A stretch of DNA of 64,000 bases from Acidobacteriota bacterium (lineage in GTDB: Bacteria > Acidobacteriota > Blastocatellia > RBC074): positions 62,001 through 126,000 of the forward strand of contig JADJXM010000014.1 of NCBI GenBank assembly GCA_016715865.1, read 5' to 3'. Position 1 is the stretch's first letter. The number at the start of each line of letters is the position of its first letter. The translations under genes were made by a program, and so were the position numbers. This document shows, piece after piece, positions 1 through 10,732 of this stretch. The notes under the pieces are model-generated. The model was not told where the DNA came from, searched no databases, and saw only the letters and a program-made list of their open reading frames with translations.

Positions 1-1
1 G

Positions 2-247
2 AGCATCAAGTCGATCGTCAAGATCACACTTACTAACCGGCAACCGAACACGACCTGGGGCGATTATGCACCCAATGAATACGGGTTCTATTCCAACGTC
101 AACCCGAACGTTTCACATCCGCGATGGAGCCAGGCGACCGAACGAAGAATTGGTGAATTCGGTCAGCGCGATACAATTCTTTTCAATGGATATGGCGATC
201 AGGTTGCTCATCTCTACAAGGGAATGGATCTTGGGAAATACTATTAG
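2..247 (+). CDS. msrP: MsrP, periplasmic methionine-sulfoxide reductase catalytic subunit (3' end only)
   Basis: The 5' part lies outside the window; the last 81 residues and the stop codon are present. The segment contains DEYGFYSNVN-like sequence (NEYGFYSNVNPNV), HPRWSQATERRIG and a C-terminus of the type HLYKGMDLGKYY, which I recognise as the end of the molybdopterin-dependent MsrP (YedY). MsrP reduces methionine sulfoxide in oxidised periplasmic proteins and receives electrons from the membrane haem protein MsrQ, whose gene follows on the same strand. The expected msrPQ pair is therefore present, but a 169-bp gap filled by a palindromic repeat separates the two genes. The Tat signal and Mo-cofactor cysteine cannot be seen here. 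Reading starts in frame at base 2. Confidence 0.88.
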   Translation, partial: SIKSIVKITLTNRQPNTTWGDYAPNEYGFYSNVNPNVSHPRWSQATERRIGEFGQRDTILFNGYGDQVAHLYKGMDLGKYY

Positions 248-416
248 TGGAGAAGTTTCCAGTGAGAATGAGTTTCCAGTTCCCAGTAGTGTTCCGGACG
301 GTGCAACTTATCTGTCTGCTTGCAAGATTGTGATTGTGATGACAGCGAAGCCTGGAGAAGAAACTGGAAACTTCCCTCACTGGAAACTTCTCCCACTGGA
401 AACTGGAAACTCCTTC
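248..416. repeat. Family A palindromic repeat, copy 1 (between msrP and msrQ)
   Basis: The whole msrP-msrQ gap is a hairpin-forming repeat. The left arm has AAGTTTCCAGTGAG and GAGTTTCCAGTTCCCAGT; the right arm (357-413) has several AACTGGAAAC/TTTCCAGT words in inverse orientation. The reverse complement of the central part matches copies at about 16570-16714 and 51436-51585 in words such as CTTCTCCA, GCTTCGCT, CAATC and TGCACCGTCC. It may act as a transcriptional attenuator or mRNA-stabilising structure inside the operon; that role is inference. Confidence 0.75.
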
Positions 417-1010
417 ATGCCTGACATAAAATTCGCCAAACTAGTTATCCTGATTAACGGAGCGGTGCCGCTTGCGCTGATGGCCTGGGATGGTTACAAC
501 CACCGCCTGGGGACAAATCCTCTTGAGTTCATCACTCACACAACGGGAATCATGACATTGCTGTTTCTGCTGCTGACGCTGGCTGTCACGCCGGCGCGCA
601 AGCTGCTGGGTCAGCCCTGGATGATCAGGTTACGGCGCATGCTTGGGCTGTACGCGTTTTTTTACGGAACTCTTCACCTGCTCTGCTACGTCTGGTTCGA
701 CAAGTGGTTTTCTCCAGGTGCGATTGTGCAGGACACATTGAAGCGGCCATTTATTTTCCTGGGGATGTTCGGGTTTCTGGTAATGGTTCCGCTGGCAGTG
801 ACATCGACCAGTCAGATGGTCAAAAAGATCGGCGGCAGGAACTGGAACAGACTGCACAGGCTGGTCTATCTGGCGGCAATCGCAGGCGTGCTCCATTTTT
901 ACCTGCTGGTCAAGGCTGACACACGAATCCCTATCGCGTTCGGATGGACGCTGCTCATGCTGCTCGGTTATCGTCTGGTGAACAGATTTTTTCCGGGTAT
1001 TACTGACTGA
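417..1010 (+). CDS. msrQ: MsrQ, haem-binding membrane subunit of the methionine-sulfoxide reductase system
   Basis: This 197-residue multi-spanning membrane protein is close to the usual MsrQ (YedZ) length of about 200. The ATG at 417 is chosen because everything upstream in the frame is repeat DNA and the product then starts with the family-like MPDIKFAKLVILINGAVPL. The haem-ligand histidine contexts GTLHLLCYVWFD, RLHRLVY and GVLHFYLLVKAD are all visible in the expected order. MsrQ passes quinol-derived electrons to MsrP in the periplasm. The last sense codon and the TGA stop (1008-1010) fall inside the terminal inverted repeat of the family B element that begins at 1007, so the mobile element now provides the stop. 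Confidence 0.9.
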   Translation: MPDIKFAKLVILINGAVPLALMAWDGYNHRLGTNPLEFITHTTGIMTLLFLLLTLAVTPARKLLGQPWMIRLRRMLGLYAFFYGTLHLLCYVWFDKWFSPGAIVQDTLKRPFIFLGMFGFLVMVPLAVTSTSQMVKKIGGRNWNRLHRLVYLAAIAGVLHFYLLVKADTRIPIAFGWTLLMLLGYRLVNRFFPGITD

Positions 1011-1385
1011 TGTTACGCAGAAGAGTCCTTTAAAATCGATTTGACAAATTTTGGGGTTTCTCAAGCATATTCTTCTGTGAGCCTGCAACGCAGGCGAAAG
1101 AATAGAGCCCGGGGTGGAGCGAGGCCGTCAGGCCGAGCGAAGCCCGGGTCCCGTTCCACCAAAATTGGTAAGCCCACGTAGTGGGCGATAGCCTGTGCGG
1201 AAGAGTCAGGCGTCATCGAGAAATCTGCCGCCCATTTCATGGGCTTGATGAAAAGATGATCCCAGTACCCGGGGTTTCGCTCGGCCTGGCGGCCTCGCTC
1301 CGCCCCGGGCTCTATTCTGCCCACCCGCTTCGCGGGTTCAGGACAACTCAAGCAATTTCCGATCATTGTCTCTGCGTAACATCAG
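1007..1385. mobile_element. Family B MITE-like element, copy 1, with 15-bp inverted ends and 7-bp target duplication
   Basis: The element starts CTGATGTTACGCAGA and ends TCTGCGTAACATCAG, a perfect 15-bp terminal inverted repeat. It is flanked by the direct repeat TTACTGA at 1000-1006 and 1386-1392. The interior has nested small hairpins (GCCTGCAACGCAGGC, CCCACGTAGTGGG, ACCCGCTTCGCGGGT) and a longer GC-rich inverted pair built from CCCGGGGTGGAGCGAGGCC. It carries no credible coding sequence. Copies lie at 10227-10606 (inverted and near-identical by eye), 30453-30642 and 56668-56957 (both damaged by G-runs). Confidence 0.88.
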
Positions 1386-1460
1386 TTACTGAAAAACAAT
1401 CCGGCGAGCGCCGGCAGATCAAAGACCTGAGGCTGACGCCCGCTGGAATAGCCCTGGTCC

Positions 1461-2375
1461 TCAGCCAGTTTGAACCAGCCATAAAGCGCGGTAATAACGC
1501 ATCAAACGGATCGGATCTGACGTTTCAGGGATTTCGGCCAGCGTGTAGCGATTGTACCCGGCCGCTTTCATCATTCCGAAGACTTCTCGCCACGGATATT
1601 CAGGTTTCCACAACTCGTTTATATGGGCATTGAGCAGCCACGGCTTGAGCAATGCGAAACCTTCTCTGGCCGATCCGTTTGTCAGATCTTCCTGGTTCGA
1701 GTTCCAGCAGATTCCGACGTTCGGGTGATCGGCAGCCTTCATCATTCCGGCCATGCGACTGGGCTTGCTCGAATCGCGACCGTGGACTTCGACCCATATT
1801 TCGACGCCTGTGCCTTTTGCCGCCTCGCCGCATTCGCGGAGCGCAGCGCCGATCTGTGCGATCGTCTTATCTTCCGGGACCTCTTTCGGAATTCCGTTTG
1901 GTCTGACCTTGACGCCGAGCGCCCCTATATCGTGGGCCAGTTCGATGAATCGTTTGCATTCATCGATGTTTTTGCGGACGACGGCCTGATCGGGCGCGTG
2001 AAATTCGCAGGTCGAACCGAGGCTCAGGAGCCTGACCTTAGTCCCCGCAAAGGCGTTTTTGACTTCAGCTCTCTGCGCCTTGCTGAGGCTCGGCTCGACG
2101 CCGTGCTTGTGCGTGGTGCGCAGCTCGACCGCTTCAAAACCCGTCATCTCGCAATTTTTGATGATCGTCGGGATATCCCAGTCCCTGGCCAGATTGTAGG
2201 TCACAAGGCCGAGTTTGAATCCGCCGCCGCCGAGAGCCGGATTCCCGCCCTTCTGAACAGATGCGGCTTTTACTTCGTCGTTTCCTGTCGCTGCCAATGC
2301 GCCCGCCGCAATCAGTCCCGTTTTCAAAAAATCTCTTCTGGTATTTTTAATCATGATGGTCCATTCGTTTTTCAT
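1461..2375 (-). CDS. Exported TIM-barrel sugar phosphate isomerase/epimerase-like protein
   Basis: This 304-residue protein has a twin-arginine signal near its start (NTRRDFLKTGLIAAGALAATG) and a body typical of the xylose-isomerase-like TIM barrel / AP-endonuclease 2 fold: GLVTYNLARDWDI, GFEAVELRT, GVKVRPNG, GVEIWVEVHG, VGICWN and LLNAHINEL. The E, H, N and E residues in these strands are the usual metal-binding positions. Such proteins act on unknown sugars or polyols outside the cytoplasm. The start at 2375 overlaps the stop of the upstream VOC gene by 4 bp (ATGA), so the two are probably translationally coupled. An alternative ATG at 2354 would place the RR motif at the usual distance from the N-terminus. 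Substrate is unknown. Confidence 0.8.
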   Translation of the reverse strand: MKNEWTIMIKNTRRDFLKTGLIAAGALAATGNDEVKAASVQKGGNPALGGGGFKLGLVTYNLARDWDIPTIIKNCEMTGFEAVELRTTHKHGVEPSLSKAQRAEVKNAFAGTKVRLLSLGSTCEFHAPDQAVVRKNIDECKRFIELAHDIGALGVKVRPNGIPKEVPEDKTIAQIGAALRECGEAAKGTGVEIWVEVHGRDSSKPSRMAGMMKAADHPNVGICWNSNQEDLTNGSAREGFALLKPWLLNAHINELWKPEYPWREVFGMMKAAGYNRYTLAEIPETSDPIRLMRYYRALWLVQTG

Positions 2376-3151
2376 GAGAAGGTGACGCGACCTTTTGGAG
2401 TAGCCAGGGTCGCAGTGAGTTTCAACTCGCTTCCGCTTTCGACTCGGGCATTGATGCCAAGATTTTCAAGCATTGCTTTAACCCGCTCAGGCTGAGGGTG
2501 TTCGAAGCGCAGATCTTCGAGCCGACACCCGGCTGGAGAATCCTCTGACGGATGCATGCTGCCGGTGCCCCATTGGATGAAAAATGGAATCACCCCGCCC
2601 AGATCATTTCCGATGCCCAGCGTCTTCCATTGCAGCAGCCTGCCGTCAGGACGGGCTCTCGAACCGTCACGCGGACCTTCGATCTGATAGCCGGCAGCTT
2701 TGGCAAGACGTACCTTCTCTTCGATCGTATCGGTCCCTGATGCCCAGGTGATCAGCTTCGGCGTCGAAAGCGCTTTCAAATCTCCGAACCGTCCGACGAT
2801 GCCGGGCTGTAACGGGTCCGGCGCAATTATCTCAAGATACTGCCTCTTTCCCAGTGAGAGCAAAGCATTACGAGTTCCCGCTCCGGGATGCACTCCGCCG
2901 AAAACCGCCTTGATGCCAAGAGTCCGCTCCGACCAGGCGATCCCCGCATCAAGGTCTGAAAACCCAAAAACAAGATGATCGACTACGCCGGTTGCCGGCT
3001 CAAGATTATCAACCTCTGAAGGTGCGTTTGTTCCCGGGCTCCGATCACCCGATGAATCGCACCCGGTCATCCAGGCAATCATTGGAAATCCAAGTGCAGC
3101 CAGAAACGTGCGACGCGCCAACGATTGCTTAATTCGGTTGTTAAATGTCAT
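2372..3151 (-). CDS. VOC/glyoxalase-like domain lipoprotein
   Basis: About 259 residues from the ATG at 3151. The N-terminus (TFNNRIKQSLARRTFLAALG, then FPMIAWMTGC) combines an RR-type export motif with a lipobox ending in Cys, so the product is probably a lipoprotein. The body starts VVDHLVFGFSDLDAGIAW and continues with a glyoxalase-like (VOC superfamily) beta-alpha-beta pattern including YLEIIAPDP, resembling the Glyoxalase_3/PF13468 type. A longer reading to 3214 is rejected because it would translate repeat DNA. It forms a 2-gene unit with the downstream TIM-barrel isomerase through a 4-bp overlap. Catalytic activity is not evident. Confidence 0.75.
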   Translation of the reverse strand: MTFNNRIKQSLARRTFLAALGFPMIAWMTGCDSSGDRSPGTNAPSEVDNLEPATGVVDHLVFGFSDLDAGIAWSERTLGIKAVFGGVHPGAGTRNALLSLGKRQYLEIIAPDPLQPGIVGRFGDLKALSTPKLITWASGTDTIEEKVRLAKAAGYQIEGPRDGSRARPDGRLLQWKTLGIGNDLGGVIPFFIQWGTGSMHPSEDSPAGCRLEDLRFEHPQPERVKAMLENLGINARVESGSELKLTATLATPKGRVTFS

Positions 3152-3182
3152 ATGTTTTTCCACATCAGGTAAAGGAGCAGGA

Positions 3183-3235
3183 CACGGAACCACGAGCGTC
3201 AGCGAGCGGCACACGGAACCACGAGCGTCAGCGAG
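3183..3235. repeat. Family E repeat, copy 1 (two direct units)
   Basis: Two direct copies of a 24-bp unit containing CACGGAACCACGAGCG and TCAGCGAG start at 3183 and 3212. The same words form the arms of a long palindrome at 55238-55393. The remaining spacer up to 3484 shows no gene; it probably holds the divergent promoters of the genes on either side. Confidence 0.7.
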
Positions 3236-3484
3236 TGAGTGGCAATTGGAGACTGAACACTCAACTGAGAAATACTGTCAATCTCGAACAATGGTATTTA
3301 GAGGCAGCATTCTACCCATAAACCATGGGATTTGACTATACATCCCTGCCGCCCAAAATGCCTGTTTACCGTTGTCAGCCGGGGGACTCAATGGGAAAAT
3401 AGGAGCATTACAGTGGAGAAACCAACCACGGATATGCAGGCGAATTTGATGGTATAACAAACTGTGCGAAACGAGGTAGCTGAG

Positions 3485-4726
3485 ATGAAAAGCAGACAAG
3501 GCGCGTTTGTGTGCGCGGCCTTATTCTTTCTTACCAGTATCCCGCTTATGATGACGGAATCAGGATATGGCCAGACGCCGAGAAATTTCGCTCAGGCGAG
3601 ACGCGAATTGAAGACGTGGTACGAACAGGCCATGCGAAAACACGGCATCGTCGGCAGCAGCCTCATGCTGATCCAGGATAACCAGGTAATCGCTCAGGAA
3701 TTCTTCGGACAGGCCAATCAGGAAAAGCTGCAACCTGTCACAGAAAGCACCATCTACCACTGGGCATCGATCACAAAAACCTTCACCGGCATTGCGATCA
3801 TGCAGTTGCGTGACAGAGGGCTGCTGCAGCTTGAAGATCCGATTGTAAAATACCTTCCGGAGCTGCGTGCCGTGCATAATTCGCACGGAAGCATAAACGA
3901 CATCACGATCAAACATCTGTTGACACACAGCGCCGGATTCCGCAGCGCTACGTGGCCGTGGGGCGGGGACAAAGACTGGCACCCGCACGAACCTGCGAAA
4001 TGGTCGCAGATCGTCGCCATGCTCCCTTACACCGAAATCGAGTTTAAACCGGGCAGCAAATTCAGCTACTCCAATCCCGGCATCATCTTCCTCGGCCGCG
4101 TGATCGAGGAACTTACCGGCGATGATTACGAAGTCTACATCGACAAGAACATCTTCAAACCTCTCGATATGCATCAGAGCTATTTCGACACTACGCCGAA
4201 TCACCTGCTCAAAAACCGTTCGCACAGCTATTACCTGAAAGAAGGGAAGCTGACTCCGGCCCGTTTCGATGTCGACACCGGAGTCACCGTTTCAAACGGC
4301 GGACTGAACGCGCCGCTGCCGGATATGGTCAAATATCTGAATTTTCTGATTGGAGATCCGCGAAGACTGAACCAGTACGACCAGATACTGAAACGCGAAT
4401 CACTGCTCGAAATGTTTCGATCTCAGATCGACATTCAGGCCGGCGCGCTGCCTCAGCAGGAAGGACAAAACAGGAAGGATGCGATCGGGCTGACATTCTT
4501 CCTCGAAGAGAACTTCGGCATGCGATTCATCGGTCACAGCGGCAGCCAGAACGGGTTCATTACACATTTCTACATCCGTCCGGAATCGCGGACAGCATAT
4601 ATCGTCGCTTTCAATACTCATGCCACCCCGACTGAGAAGGATTCAGGTCATGATACGCGACTGCTGGATCGCGAATTGAAAGAGTACCTTTTTCAGAAGA
4701 TATTTACGCTCTTTGCAGCAAAATGA
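3485..4726 (+). CDS. Exported serine hydrolase of the beta-lactamase/class C family
   Basis: 413 residues from the ATG at 3485, preceded by GAGG at 3473-3476 with 8-nt spacing; a GTG at 3464 is less likely because the ATG form begins with a clean Sec signal (KSRQGAFVCAALFFLTSIPL). The active-site motif SITK (in HWASITKTFTG) and the YSN motif (FSYSNPGIIFLG) identify the PF00144 beta-lactamase/DD-peptidase/esterase family. The third motif is probably the HSG in FIGHSGSQNGF. These enzymes cleave peptides, esters or D-amino-acid amides in the periplasm; the substrate cannot be told. It stands alone between the VOC gene unit and the glycosyltransferase. Confidence 0.85.
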   Translation: MKSRQGAFVCAALFFLTSIPLMMTESGYGQTPRNFAQARRELKTWYEQAMRKHGIVGSSLMLIQDNQVIAQEFFGQANQEKLQPVTESTIYHWASITKTFTGIAIMQLRDRGLLQLEDPIVKYLPELRAVHNSHGSINDITIKHLLTHSAGFRSATWPWGGDKDWHPHEPAKWSQIVAMLPYTEIEFKPGSKFSYSNPGIIFLGRVIEELTGDDYEVYIDKNIFKPLDMHQSYFDTTPNHLLKNRSHSYYLKEGKLTPARFDVDTGVTVSNGGLNAPLPDMVKYLNFLIGDPRRLNQYDQILKRESLLEMFRSQIDIQAGALPQQEGQNRKDAIGLTFFLEENFGMRFIGHSGSQNGFITHFYIRPESRTAYIVAFNTHATPTEKDSGHDTRLLDRELKEYLFQKIFTLFAAK

Positions 4727-4763
4727 GCAGGTTTAAGCAGTGATAAATTAAAGGGCATGGAGA

Positions 4764-4791
4764 TTGACAGTTGCCCGGAAAAAGATACCAT
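4764..4791 (+). promoter_or_regulatory. Possible sigma-70 promoter for the glycosyltransferase
   Basis: TTGACA at 4764-4769, a 16-nt spacer and TACCAT at 4786-4791, about 83 nt before the ATG at 4874. The -10 box matches only 4 of 6 consensus bases. Confidence 0.35.
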
Positions 4792-4873
4792 GCAGTTTTA
4801 CTCGGTCATTTTTAACTTCTTGAAGGCAACTTGTTTTTCAGGATTGAAACCCGATATATAAACCTGGAATTTT

Positions 4874-6490
<1,617 letters not shown>

Positions 6491-6522
6491 TTGCCTGTCA
6501 GGCGGAAATTTAAGTTTAATTA

Positions 6523-6556
6523 AAGAGGCGCTGAGTAGCCGAACTCAGCGCCTCTT
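6523..6556 (+). terminator. Hairpin terminator after the glycosyltransferase
   Basis: A perfect 14-bp stem, AAGAGGCGCTGAGT (6523-6536) with its complement at 6543-6556, a 6-nt loop, and a partly T-rich tail. Confidence 0.75.
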
Positions 6557-6781
6557 CTCATTCCCATGGCATCGAACCGGTGCTCGGCGGTCCAATGAGG
6601 GAGCCTGGTTTGCAACTATCCATCCTGGTTTTGCGTATACAAAAATGGCGCGAATTTAACTGTGAACAGGAATGATGTTTTTTCTGTCCAATCCGACTGC
6701 GTGCTATACTTGCGAGGCCGGTTCCGAGGATTCGGACCCGAAATTCAGGCCCGAAAATCAAATTAGAATGAAGAGCGGGAT

Positions 6782-7337
<556 letters not shown>

Positions 7338-7364
7338 AATAAACTGGCTCAAGGAGGAAACGAC

Positions 7365-7973
7365 ATGTTTTGTCCGCAGTGCGGTAAGGAAACTCGCGAG
7401 CCCATCAAATTCTGCAAGCAGTGTGGCGCTAACTTGAACGAAGTCAAAAGGGCGCTGCATCCCGGAACCTGGGACAACCCGCAGTTTCAGAGTCCTGTTG
7501 ATTGGAACAAAGTTGCATACCGGCAGTTGAAGGAAGAGCTCAGGCGCCAGAACAAAAAGACTCCCGAGGAGAAGCGGATCGATGAGATCAAGGCCGGAGT
7601 GATAGTAACGAGCATCGGAGTTGCTGCCTCGTTATTCCTCTTTTTCCTGCTCACCGCCGTTGCCTCAACTGAACCGGCTGATGCAGCGATCCTTTATGCC
7701 GTCCGCTGGGTGGGACTGATTCCGCTGTTGATCGGACTCGGAATACTCTTCAACGGCATCGTGCTCGGCAAACGACAGGTCGAATTGATAAGGGAGAAAG
7801 AGGCCCGCTTCGAACGACAGATATTATTTCCGGAGACTGATGTCACCCCTATACAGCGGCTGGCTCAACCGGCAGAGCCCGTTAATTTGGATTTCAGTGT
7901 GACAGAGACGACAACGACTAAACTTCGTGAGCCGATCCATGTACAATCCGAGAGTTCATCCGATTCGAATTAA
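7365..7973 (+). CDS. Zinc-ribbon membrane protein 2
   Basis: 202 residues, with AAGGAGG just upstream of the ATG. The start MFCPQCGKET with CKQC 14 residues after the first CxxC pair gives a four-cysteine zinc ribbon. A charged linker (RRQNKKTPEEKRIDE) and two transmembrane segments (VIVTSIGVAASLFLFFLL and WVGLIPLLIGLGILFNGIV) follow. The layout matches the gene before it, suggesting a tandem duplication with later divergence. Function unknown; a membrane-anchored regulatory or assembly role is only a guess. Confidence 0.75.
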   Translation: MFCPQCGKETREPIKFCKQCGANLNEVKRALHPGTWDNPQFQSPVDWNKVAYRQLKEELRRQNKKTPEEKRIDEIKAGVIVTSIGVAASLFLFFLLTAVASTEPADAAILYAVRWVGLIPLLIGLGILFNGIVLGKRQVELIREKEARFERQILFPETDVTPIQRLAQPAEPVNLDFSVTETTTTKLREPIHVQSESSSDSN

Positions 7974-8019
7974 GATCCCATCAGCATAGATTTATCGATT
8001 GAATCAGGAGGCGCATTTA

Positions 8020-8550
<531 letters not shown>

Positions 8551-8554
8551 GACA

Positions 8555-9037
8555 ATGACTGGTTTCACGGCAGAACACAGGACAGGACAATTCCTGGGAT
8601 TGCGGCCCGCAAAGGCCGGATTCACTGCGATCGACAGATTTGTCTATCTGTTAATCGCTCTGGGCACTACATTCGCGATGCTGCTTGGTCGATATCTGAC
8701 GCCTTCCGCTACGGGTGTAGGGACACACGAGCAACTCGGTTTGCCGGCCTGCCCGACGCTGCATCTGACCGGATATCCCTGCCCAAGTTGCGGTCTGACG
8801 ACCAGCTTCGCGCATGCCGCAAGGATGGAATTCACCGAGGCATTGCAAGTTCAACCTTTCGGACTCATCATTTTTTGTCTTGCGATTGTCCTGATCCCTG
8901 GCTCTGTTTACTTCCTTATGCGCCGGAAACCCGTCATTGACCTGATCGTCTCACGCAGATCAAATCTGATCATGTATATCCTGTTGGCACTCTATCTTGG
9001 CGGATGGGCTTACAAGATCTTTGTAATGTCTTTTTAG
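8555..9037 (+). CDS. DUF2752 family membrane protein
   Basis: 160 residues with the DUF2752 signature YPCPSCGLTTSFAHAARMEF, containing the CPxCGxT motif, flanked by three to four hydrophobic segments. The family is found widely in Bacteroidota, Acidobacteriota and others, often beside TM2 or zinc-ribbon proteins; its function is unknown. The start at 8555 follows the previous stop by 4 nt. Together with the three zinc-ribbon proteins it forms a small unit of cysteine-motif membrane proteins. Downstream genes are on the opposite strand (convergent), so the unit ends here. Confidence 0.82.
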   Translation: MTGFTAEHRTGQFLGLRPAKAGFTAIDRFVYLLIALGTTFAMLLGRYLTPSATGVGTHEQLGLPACPTLHLTGYPCPSCGLTTSFAHAARMEFTEALQVQPFGLIIFCLAIVLIPGSVYFLMRRKPVIDLIVSRRSNLIMYILLALYLGGWAYKIFVMSF

Positions 9038-9061
9038 CTATTTCATAGGAAAGACAGGAGA

Positions 9062-10144
<1,083 letters not shown>

Positions 10145-10226
10145 TACGATTACCCATGGATTGGTTATCTGTCGAAATGTTTGTCTATTCCAGCATCGAA
10201 TATCCAGTCAAGATCTAATCTGATCA

Positions 10227-10606
10227 CTGATGTTACGCAGAGACAATGATCGGAAATTGCTTGACTTGTCCTGAACCCGCGAAGCGGGTGGGAAGAATAG
10301 AGCCCGGGGTGGAGCGAGGCCGTCAGGCCGAGCGAAACCCCGGGTATTGGTATCATCATTTCATCAAGCCCATGAAATGGGCGGCAGATTTCTCGATGAC
10401 GCCTGACTCTTCCGCACAGGCTATCGCCCACTTCGTGGGCTTGCCAATTTTGGTGGAACGGGACCCGGGGCTTCGCTCGGCCTGACGGCCTCGCTCCACC
10501 CCGGGCTCTATTCTTTCGCCTGCGTAGCAGGCTCACAGAAGAATATGCTTGAGAAACCCCAAGATTTGTCAAATCGATTTTAAAGGCCTCTTCTGCGTAA
10601 CATCAG
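10227..10606. mobile_element. Family B MITE-like element, copy 2
   Basis: 380 bp with perfect ends CTGATGTTACGCAGA and TCTGCGTAACATCAG, flanked by the 7-bp direct repeat CTGATCA at 10220-10226 and 10607-10613. By eye it is nearly identical to copy 1 in reverse orientation, including the CCCGGGGTGGAGCGAGGCC pair and the CCCATTTCATGGG-type hairpin. It sits in the divergent intergenic region between the TIGR03437 protein and the M14 peptidase. No coding capacity is evident. Confidence 0.9.
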
Positions 10607-10732
10607 CTGATCAGTTAGTACTATACCTGAAAAATGCCGCACGCTTTCAATTGTTTTCAAGGATTGAAATTGGTTATAGTCCGGATGCTCAATCGCGTGT
10701 GACTGAACAATCACCAACCAGGAGAATTTACA

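Noticed and set aside
1061..1366. Open frames inside family B copies (both strands)
   Set aside because: Their translations follow the hairpin words and occur in any frame; copies at 10 kb do not keep one frame preferentially.
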